Positions 31,733-38,444 of a DNA stretch of 38,444 nucleotides are shown piece by piece. Location of the stretch: assembly GCA_018675575.1 (NCBI GenBank), contig JABGXW010000011.1:1-38444 (forward strand), given 5' to 3'. The translations under genes were made by a program, and so were the position numbers. Origin of the DNA: Bacteriovoracaceae bacterium (GTDB lineage: Bacteria; Bdellovibrionota; Bacteriovoracia; Bacteriovoracales; Bacteriovoracaceae). How positions within the stretch are numbered: position 1 is the stretch's first letter; every line of letters starts with the position of its first letter. The notes beneath the pieces were generated by a model. That model had not been told where the DNA came from, searched no databases, and saw only the letters and a list, made by a program, of their open reading frames with translations.

Positions 31733-32924
31733 AATAAAGAAATATCCATCCCATTGAAATTAAGGCTATTGGAATCAGGATATACTCGATTGAAAATCCT
31801 AAAGAATATCTTTTAAACAGGTAAGTTGTCATCAACGTCATTAGAATCAATCGTACGACTTCTAGCTTCAAGGCCCACGATTTCATCTCAAGAATTCCTC
31901 CCCAGGCGATAATCATCATCCAAATGAGAATACTCATGATAATTTTTTCTAAAATATTAAGGGGAGTACTTCCGTGAATGACAAAAACCATGGCCAGCAG
32001 ACCAATGACTAATTGTCCTATTAGATAGGGTTTAGTTTTGGAAAACATTGGGGTGCTGAATTTTTCTTTTTCACCAACTTCTATTGGGCCTATGGATGGA
32101 CGAAAACTTACATCAGGAGGTCTCCAGCCTAGTGGCATAAACCACAGGCGAAATTTATTCAAATAACTTTTTGTTTCTAGACAATCTTTCCATAGCAAAC
32201 CCCAAAAATGAAAATTAATGGCCATTGGCCCCCAAGATTCGGGGTGTCGTAAAATGCCGTAGTTAACTTCTCGCTGTTCTTCTTCAAAAGTGCCAAATAG
32301 CTTATCCCAAATAATCAAAACCTCGCTATAATTTTTATCAAGGTACTCTTCATTGGTACCATGGTGGACCCGGTGGTGCGAAGGTGAATTAAAAAGCACT
32401 TCAAACCATCCCAATTTAGGAATCACTTTGGTATGATGCCAATAACCTAAAATGAGATGAACCCCTGTCGCTATATAAATTATTTCAGGATTGAATCCTA
32501 TAAGTGTCAGAGGCCAAAAAAAGAAAAAAGAAAAGAGTCTTTGAGTAAAACTTGCTCTCAATGCTACTGCTAAATTAAATTCTTCGGCGGAATGATGGGG
32601 GGAGTGAGCGGCCCAAAAGATATTAACTGTATGCCCTAATCGGTGGAACCAATAAAATAAAAAATCAATGGATAAAATAAGTAAGACAAATGAGAGACTA
32701 TTATCTTCTATAGTGATAATTCGATACTGATAAAGATATCCATAGCTTAAAATCACTAGTCCTGCGACGATTAAATTAATCAGTTGATTACCAATGGCGG
32801 TATAAAAGCTCGCCATTGAGTCTTGAAAATTAAAATAATGTTTCTTTTTTAGCCGGCAATAAATGAGTTCTATGATGACTAGAGTTAGAGCAATGGGTGT
32901 TAAAATAGAATAGATATTAAGCAT
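31686..32924 (-). CDS. Fatty acid hydroxylase/sterol desaturase family membrane enzyme
   Basis: 412 residues with several membrane spans and the di-iron His clusters of this superfamily: HRLGH (H94, H98), HSPHH (H107, H110, H111), WHHT (163-164) and HHRVHHG (H183, H184, H187, H188), followed by NYSEVLIIWDKLFGTF, another family hallmark. It would hydroxylate or desaturate a lipid at the inner membrane using O2. After residue 240 it has an extra C-terminal set of hydrophobic helices beyond the usual domain. ATG 32924 is supported by GGGAG upstream. The gene overlaps the TetR gene tail to tail. Confidence 0.88.
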   Translation of the reverse strand: MLNIYSILTPIALTLVIIELIYCRLKKKHYFNFQDSMASFYTAIGNQLINLIVAGLVILSYGYLYQYRIITIEDNSLSFVLLILSIDFLFYWFHRLGHTVNIFWAAHSPHHSAEEFNLAVALRASFTQRLFSFFFFWPLTLIGFNPEIIYIATGVHLILGYWHHTKVIPKLGWFEVLFNSPSHHRVHHGTNEEYLDKNYSEVLIIWDKLFGTFEEEQREVNYGILRHPESWGPMAINFHFWGLLWKDCLETKSYLNKFRLWFMPLGWRPPDVSFRPSIGPIEVGEKEKFSTPMFSKTKPYLIGQLVIGLLAMVFVIHGSTPLNILEKIIMSILIWMMIIAWGGILEMKSWALKLEVVRLILMTLMTTYLFKRYSLGFSIEYILIPIALISMGWIFLYFKNDQRTQFVSIPEF

Positions 32925-33034
32925 GATTTCTCCCTTAGGGGGACATTAGCTTCTTGTTAGATGCAACACAACATCTTACGTTGACATATATGGTGGTTTT
33001 CCGTCAGTTAATATAAAATTTAACTTTTCAAGGC

Positions 33035-35080
33035 CTAATAATATAAGGCCTCTTTCATGCCTTCGTATATATCATCAATATTTACGAGGATGGCCTTTTC
33101 TAGAATTCTATTAAATCCAACAGGGGTATATTTGGATCCAATTCTTTTTACTGGGGCATCTAGATATGAAAAGGCTTTTTCATTTATTAGAGAGACAATT
33201 TCACCGCCAAAGCCTGCAAATAATTTATCTTCATGAACAACTAATGCACGATTTGTTTTCTTAACCGATTGAAGAATAGATTCTTCGTCCAATGGATTTA
33301 AAGAACGTAAATCAATGACTTCTACAGACTTCCCTTCTTCCGCTAATTTTTCAGCTGCAGTTAAACAAAAGTGAACCGTATTACCATAGGTATAAACAGA
33401 AAGGTCAGTTCCTTCTCTTCTGGTTCTGGCCTTTCCAAATGGCACTTCAAAATCTTCAGGTACAGGAGTCATGGCCTGTTTGGCATTATAAAGAGCTTTA
33501 GGTTCTAAAAATAATGTCGGGCCTTCAGATCTCATGGCAGTTCTTAATAAGCCAGCAGCGTCATCTGCAAATGCGGGAACGACAACTCTTAATCCTGGAA
33601 AGGTACATAAAGTTGCTTCAATATTTTGTGAATGGTAAAGACCTCCACCAATATAGCCTCCAGATGCTAATCGAATTAAAATATTGGGAGTAAACTGACC
33701 ATTTGTCCTCCAATATTCATGTGAGCATTCGACTAATTGCTCCATCGCCGGCCAGAAATAATCTGCAAATTCTGCGCCCTCGACCACAACACGAATCTTT
33801 TTGTTAAATCTAGAAAAACCGTTGGCAGTGCCAACGATAAAGTCTTCAGCTATTGGAGCATTAAAAACTCTTTCAGGTCCAAATTCTTTTTGCATTCCTT
33901 TTGACACATTAAAAATTCCACCTTTATCTTTATAGGCCATATCTTGACCCCAAATATAGGTGTCAGAATTATGCCTAAACTCTGCTTTTAAAGTTCTATT
34001 TAAGGCATCGATAAATTTCACAGGTTCTGAGGCTGAGAGATGTGTTCCATCGGGGTATTTTTCACATTTGAATTCTTTTGCCACTACAAAGTCGTAGATT
34101 GTGTTTGGATCAGGATTCGGTGCTTTTAAGGCCTTCTTATGAGCTTGAATGAGATCTTTATGAGCTTCATCTTCAATGGCCTTAAGTTCTGCTTCAGTAA
34201 ATATTTTAGCAGTTTTAAGTTGAGTTTTAAAAAGTTTATATGGATCTTGAGCTTTTGCCTCAGCTCTTTCTTTTTCATCTCGATACAGTTCATGCTTGTC
34301 TGAATTAGAATGAGCACCAATTCGTACACAATGAGCGTGAATAATAACTGGTTCTTGATTAGCAATAGCATGTTCTCTAGCTTCGGTCATGGCATTGATA
34401 GAATCAACAAGATCTTTACCATCACAATGAATTATTTTTAAGTTTTTAAATCCTGTAAAGTTATCTGCTACAAACTCATTCGCAGTCTGATCTTTTTTGG
34501 GAACAGATATTCCATAACCATTATCTTGAAACACAAATACAACAGGTAACTTTTCATTTGATGCACCATTAATGGCCTCATAACAATAACCTTCTGAGAC
34601 AGATGATTCCCCTTGAGAGCTTATTGCAACCCCTTTGTTTCCATATTTCTTAATAGCTCTGGCAACACCGACAGCATGTAAAGTGTGGTTTCCTGTACAT
34701 GAAGAAACATTATGAATATTCCATTCCGGTTTTGCGAAATGATTACTCATATGTCTTCCTCCGCTGGCCAAGTCAGTAGCTTTTGAAATACCATTGAGAA
34801 TAATTTCTTCGGCAGTTAATCCAGCAGCTAGTGCTGCCAACATATCTCGGTAATAAAGAAATAAATGATCCTCACCTAATGTAAATGTTGCTCCAATTGC
34901 TAACTGAATTGCATCATGACCGGCGTAGGGGGCATGGTAAGACCAGCCTAAAGCTTGTTTAAGATAATTAGGAGCTCGTTCATCTAAAGCTCTTCCTAAG
35001 GAACATAAAAAATACCATTCTTTTAATGTGGATTTGTTAATCGTTTTCAATGTTAATTTTTGCTGTCGATTTGGTGTCAC
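33035..35080 (-). CDS. Fused alpha-beta E1 of a 2-oxoacid dehydrogenase (branched-chain type)
   Basis: 681 residues joining both halves of a TPP-dependent E1. Residues 1-345 are the alpha part, with GRHMSNHF, SQGESSVSEG and FVFQDNGYGISV (the TPP motif is read as GES...DN, with GES in place of GDG). From about 355 the beta part begins (VKFIDALNRTLKAEFRHN, DKGGIFNVSKGM, RVFNAPIAEDFIVGTANGF, VVEGAEFADYFWPAMEQL). It decarboxylates 2-oxoacids such as 2-oxoisovalerate and passes the acyl group to lipoyl-E2. No E2 or E3 gene lies next to it. It stands alone between a hydroxylase and a surface protein gene. The alpha/beta fusion is known in several bacteria. Confidence 0.88.
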   Translation of the reverse strand: MTPNRQQKLTLKTINKSTLKEWYFLCSLGRALDERAPNYLKQALGWSYHAPYAGHDAIQLAIGATFTLGEDHLFLYYRDMLAALAAGLTAEEIILNGISKATDLASGGRHMSNHFAKPEWNIHNVSSCTGNHTLHAVGVARAIKKYGNKGVAISSQGESSVSEGYCYEAINGASNEKLPVVFVFQDNGYGISVPKKDQTANEFVADNFTGFKNLKIIHCDGKDLVDSINAMTEAREHAIANQEPVIIHAHCVRIGAHSNSDKHELYRDEKERAEAKAQDPYKLFKTQLKTAKIFTEAELKAIEDEAHKDLIQAHKKALKAPNPDPNTIYDFVVAKEFKCEKYPDGTHLSASEPVKFIDALNRTLKAEFRHNSDTYIWGQDMAYKDKGGIFNVSKGMQKEFGPERVFNAPIAEDFIVGTANGFSRFNKKIRVVVEGAEFADYFWPAMEQLVECSHEYWRTNGQFTPNILIRLASGGYIGGGLYHSQNIEATLCTFPGLRVVVPAFADDAAGLLRTAMRSEGPTLFLEPKALYNAKQAMTPVPEDFEVPFGKARTRREGTDLSVYTYGNTVHFCLTAAEKLAEEGKSVEVIDLRSLNPLDEESILQSVKKTNRALVVHEDKLFAGFGGEIVSLINEKAFSYLDAPVKRIGSKYTPVGFNRILEKAILVNIDDIYEGMKEALYY

Positions 35081-35399
35081 TCTATATCTTCCTTTAATAT
35101 TTATTAAAATTTAAAATAACTGTAATTCACTAAAACTTCAATTATTAACAATTAACTTGACGTCACGCGTATTTGTCAGATGGCCTTTGGAAATGATGTG
35201 CATTATGTTATGAGTTTAGATTTCCTTAAATCGTATGTAATTTATATGGGTTACTTCCTAAGGCCTGGCCGAAATAATGTATTGTTTCAATTTCTTATAA
35301 CTGAATGAAATTTTTTCTGCTACTGCACTTAAGTGCTAAAGGTATTATTTCTACTCTGTAAGAAGAAAAAACCACTCTAAAATAGTATCTTTTTGATTA
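35081..35399. other. Intergenic region with two short palindromes
   Basis: No gene. TGACGTCA (about 35158-35165, in CTTGACGTCACGCG) and the perfect GCACTTAAGTGC (35325-35336) are present. The first lies about 80 bases before the E1 start and may be an operator; the second lies closer to the end of the GLUG gene. No T-run terminator is clear. Confidence 0.4.
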
Positions 35400-38300
35400 T
35401 TATTTTTGAAATAATTTAGGCCTCGCCCCCAGTCTGTCGCTTATCACCCATATTGGAGGAGTAGGGGGAGCTTGATTATATACTTCGGCAAAAATTTGAT
35501 CTAGAAATCTTTGAGTTCCAATATCATCGCTACCGACATATTCGTAGATGATGTCAAAACCATCATTTGCTGCACATTTAAAATCTGGATCGGTAGTGCC
35601 AGCTGCTCCTTGGCAATAAGTTGAAATATCTCTGGCGTCCAGTAGAGATAACTGTACTCCTTCTGTTGAGGAGGTTTCTTTATATTGTCTGGTTTCAAAA
35701 GAAGTACCTGCTGATAGGATAAGAGGACATTCATCAACATCATTAGTATTGATGATTAGCGCCCCAGTAGTACTTATACTAGTAATCTTAAATTGGTGAG
35801 AGTTGGCGTCGTTAACGACCAAGTATATCTCGTCAGGACTAAGATTCTCAGTTGAGGAAGTTGGTTGGAAACCGATTTCTGCTGTAGAGTAAGGGGAAAT
35901 GGAATTGCATGTAGAAACATTCTCAAATATAGAAGACTCAAAGTAAATTTCAAATGCATCATCAGTCCAATAGACGTTATCAAGCACTCCACTGCCCACT
36001 GTGCCGCTATTAAGACCAAAAATCGGTCCCCAACTATCGCTATTAGCGCCAGTGCTGGCCCAAGAACTACCGGGGGGAAGATGCTTGACCTCACCAAAAC
36101 TAACTGAAGCTTTAATTTCACTTGAGTTTGTGTTATCTCCTGCGATTCCACCAACATTTGTACTATCAGTAATCTCAATCACACCAGAGAAAGATGAATT
36201 TTTAATAATAGAATTATTTGTTCCTGCGATTCCGCCTACATCGCCTGAATAAATATTACTCATACTTTCTTCTATCCTACCAAAGAAACTTACTTGATCA
36301 AGTGTGCCAGAATTCTCTCCTGTGATTCCTCCGGCCTTATTAGCACTATTAGCACTATTCGTTATACTTGCCTCAGATTCTGATTTTAAAATAGTTGCAG
36401 AAGATGCATTCTCTCCTGCGATCCCTCCGAACAGCGAATAGCCCGCCAACAGACCAAAAGCTTGAGAGCCTATGATATTGCCTGTATTTTTTCCGGTAAT
36501 GAGTCCAACATTTGTATTTCCATCAACCAGACCTTGAAAAAGAACATTTGTAATAATGCCATTATTTACTCCCACCACTCCTCCAGCTTGATCTCCGGTG
36601 CCGGCAAAGTTTTTAAGGCCTAGTAAATTTAGATTTGAAATAGAGCCAGTAGCAGTAGTACTTGCAAAAAATCCACTCTCGGTTACATTATGGTTCCCAA
36701 GCTCTCCACCAAGCAAAGAAAAACCTGCTCCATCGAGGGATCCACTAAAGTTTATGGGGCTATCAGAGATGCCCCAGCCCCATAGGGAGATATTGTCGGC
36801 CATTTTATAATTTAAAGCAAGATTAGTTGTTGAATTTCCTATTTCTTTAAGCTGTGCAATGTTACAGATAATAATGGGGTTAGTGGCAGTGCCTCTGCCA
36901 GGATTTTGTTGGGCAGTGACAGTGTCTTGATTAGGAGCTAATTCACATTGATGATCTTTTTGCATTTCTAAACGAGGGTAGTCGCCGGGGTTGGTGGTGT
37001 GGCGCCATTTCGGATTAGCGGAATTAAAATCCCAACTAGCGCCGTATTTAGTATGGTTTCGTAAGTTTAGATCAGACTGTTCTGTCCCGTCATTGCCACC
37101 TTTATTTAAAGTGCCAAAATCTGATTGGCTGTATGATATTGTTGGAGCAGTACCAGTACCACTTAGTTTTCCAACCTTACAGGTGGTTGGAGACGAGTTG
37201 TTAGTGCAATTGTCTTCAATATGACCAATAAATAATGTCCTAGCTACCGTTCCAGTATTGTTTCCGACTATGCCTCCGACATCAACTGCAAATCCAGTAT
37301 TTTCAAATTTATTAGAATAGACCGCGCCTTTCATATAAGCATCTTCGAGCTTCGCGCTACTCCCAATCCAGCCAACAATACCGCCTAAATCTATACCATT
37401 TGAACTAATAACTCCCTCTACTGCGACTTCCAAAGCGCTGCCGCTGAGATCCAATTTGCCGGCAATGCCTCCAACATTGTCGGAATTATGGGCTTCTACA
37501 TCTCCAAAAAATTGCGTCTTTCTAATCATGCCCGCTGTTGAACCTATAATTCCTCCTACATTATGTGAAGAACCAGAAACACTCGTCTTATAAACAGAAA
37601 CATTGTCTATGATGCAATTACCAGCGCCTATACCGGCCACTGCTCCTATATCACTACTATTACCAGGGTCTCTATCCTCAGCTGAAGAATGAGTTATTTC
37701 AATATTTTTAATGTTTCCGTCACAATTACCTACTAATAATCCAACCTGAGACTTACCAGTGATATGGCCATGATTAATTTTAATGTTTTGTATGACTGAA
37801 TTGTTTAAAGTCTTTCTAAACAGTCCCATATTTAATGCCCCTGTGGGTGCAGTATCAGTGAAAATAAATCTGGGCGCTAAGAATGTAAAATCATTTCCAT
37901 TAAAAGAGCCATTAAATCCAGCTGACGCAGAAAGTGTTGTTATATCATCGCAAGCGGTATTAAAACCGCCACCGATAGGAATAAAGTTATGTAATATTTC
38001 AGATCTATATAAAGTACAATTACTAACAACATTAGTTGAGACATTAAAATCTAGATCCTTAAGAACCTCATAATGTAGTAAAGCGAGATAAGTATCGCCT
38101 CCTATATTATTAAATTGATTTGCGTTACAGATTGTAAATGGCCTTCGAAGGTCCCCTCTTCCTGAAGCAAATGTAGAACTTGTCCTCGCTCCTTGACAAA
38201 CGTCAGCTCCATTTGATTCCAGTACGAGATGATACATTGTCTCGTTACTTGTGGCAGAAGTTATCGGTAGTGGGTTGGAACCGCTTGGACAAGGTGGAAA

Positions 38301-38444
38301 ATGAAACCTTCCATCGTTATCGCCTTCTGAACATACTTTAGTGCCAGTACAATTCGCTAGCTCTGATTCTCCATAATCCAATAAACAGGTATTACTCGCA
38401 GCTTCTGACTGAATTTTAGCTTTTGGATTGGCGCTATTTTTGGG
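35400..38444 (-). CDS. GLUG-repeat surface protein, 5' end beyond the window
   Basis: At least 1014 residues are visible; the frame is open to the right edge, so the start, and any signal, lies outside. The chain contains many GLUG-type units of the form VGGIxGxNxGxI (for example VGGIIGSTAG, VGGIAGKLD, GGIVGNNTG, AGGVVGVNNG, VGLITGKNTG, FGGIAGENAS, AGGITGENSG, VGGIAGTNNS, VGGIAGDNTN). Two longer modules start alike (RPFTICNANQFNNIG, NPIIICNIAQLKEIG). Such repeats build extracellular beta-helical adhesins. About 210 residues after the last repeat form a Cys-containing C-terminal domain ending RLGARPKLFQK. A surface-binding role is inferred. Confidence 0.88.
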   Translation of the reverse strand, partial: PKNSANPKAKIQSEAASNTCLLDYGESELANCTGTKVCSEGDNDGRFHFPPCPSGSNPLPITSATSNETMYHLVLESNGADVCQGARTSSTFASGRGDLRRPFTICNANQFNNIGGDTYLALLHYEVLKDLDFNVSTNVVSNCTLYRSEILHNFIPIGGGFNTACDDITTLSASAGFNGSFNGNDFTFLAPRFIFTDTAPTGALNMGLFRKTLNNSVIQNIKINHGHITGKSQVGLLVGNCDGNIKNIEITHSSAEDRDPGNSSDIGAVAGIGAGNCIIDNVSVYKTSVSGSSHNVGGIIGSTAGMIRKTQFFGDVEAHNSDNVGGIAGKLDLSGSALEVAVEGVISSNGIDLGGIVGWIGSSAKLEDAYMKGAVYSNKFENTGFAVDVGGIVGNNTGTVARTLFIGHIEDNCTNNSSPTTCKVGKLSGTGTAPTISYSQSDFGTLNKGGNDGTEQSDLNLRNHTKYGASWDFNSANPKWRHTTNPGDYPRLEMQKDHQCELAPNQDTVTAQQNPGRGTATNPIIICNIAQLKEIGNSTTNLALNYKMADNISLWGWGISDSPINFSGSLDGAGFSLLGGELGNHNVTESGFFASTTATGSISNLNLLGLKNFAGTGDQAGGVVGVNNGIITNVLFQGLVDGNTNVGLITGKNTGNIIGSQAFGLLAGYSLFGGIAGENASSATILKSESEASITNSANSANKAGGITGENSGTLDQVSFFGRIEESMSNIYSGDVGGIAGTNNSIIKNSSFSGVIEITDSTNVGGIAGDNTNSSEIKASVSFGEVKHLPPGSSWASTGANSDSWGPIFGLNSGTVGSGVLDNVYWTDDAFEIYFESSIFENVSTCNSISPYSTAEIGFQPTSSTENLSPDEIYLVVNDANSHQFKITSISTTGALIINTNDVDECPLILSAGTSFETRQYKETSSTEGVQLSLLDARDISTYCQGAAGTTDPDFKCAANDGFDIIYEYVGSDDIGTQRFLDQIFAEVYNQAPPTPPIWVISDRLGARPKLFQK

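Noticed and set aside
33010..33055. AGGCCT inverted repeat at the end of the E1 gene as terminator
   Set aside because: Read on the gene strand the stem is short with a 10-base loop and is followed by GAAAAG, not a T-run.
1..38444. CRISPR arrays, rRNA genes, insertion sequences with transposase, prophage
   Set aside because: No regularly spaced identical repeats of CRISPR type, no rRNA-like stretch and no transposase, integrase or phage structural protein was seen.

Overview
The window is an AT-rich Gram-negative chromosome segment. Signal peptides, lipoboxes, beta-barrel outer-membrane proteins and encoded N-terminal prepilin sites are all visible. The mix of genes (cN-II-type HAD 5'-nucleotidase, GLUG-repeat surface protein, LysM/beta-barrel protein, TPR regulators, fused alpha/beta ketoacid dehydrogenase E1) resembles a Bdellovibrionota predator of the Bacteriovorax/Halobacteriovorax type. 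That placement is inference from gene content and base composition, with no search behind it.

Layout. 1-6.3 kb is a conserved-looking core: end of an unknown surface protein, a prepilin-like protein, a histone-deacetylase-fold hydrolase, a 5'-nucleotidase, a LolA-like/outer-membrane-barrel pair and a DUF2227 membrane protein. 6.3-9.4 kb is regulatory: an XRE regulator with large upstream palindromes, a GAF-LuxR regulator, a stand-alone Lrp/AsnC-type RAM protein with a perfect terminator, tRNA-Ala(GGC) and a double-HTH regulator. 9.4-14 kb is accessory DNA bounded by a 16-bp direct repeat (8517 and 13783). It holds a LysM outer-membrane protein, a SUMF1/FGE-fold lipoprotein whose 3' end looks like the variable region of a diversity-generating retroelement (DGR), a phased array of TTTCCGGAAA palindromes, and a three-gene operon that starts with an MqsR-like small protein behind a perfect palindrome.

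14-24.2 kb looks like a decaying, mobile surface-modification island. It has a truncated beta-helix acetyltransferase remnant, an acyltransferase-3 gene broken by one in-frame stop, an exported barrel-like protein apparently started at CTG, a less AT-rich TMTC-like membrane glycosyltransferase flanked by inverted copies of a ~71-bp repeat, a PDZ protein, and two SGNH hydrolases. Five copies or part-copies of that repeat sit only between genes of this island.

24.3-38.4 kb returns to lipid and central metabolism plus surface proteins. It carries a long-chain acyl-CoA synthetase divergent from a eukaryote-type 3-hydroxyacyl-CoA dehydratase (HACD/PTPLA), an exported protein and porin-like pair, a TPR/winged-helix regulator, a c-type cytochrome lipoprotein, a TetR regulator, a fatty acid hydroxylase/sterol desaturase family enzyme, the fused E1 enzyme, and a large GLUG-repeat surface protein running off the right edge.

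The strongest candidates for something new are the orphan DGR-type variable region with its two GC hairpins, the TTTCCGGAAA array beside it, and the inverted-repeat family that brackets the TMTC-like gene. No reverse transcriptase or template repeat is visible here, so any DGR would have to act in trans from elsewhere in the genome.
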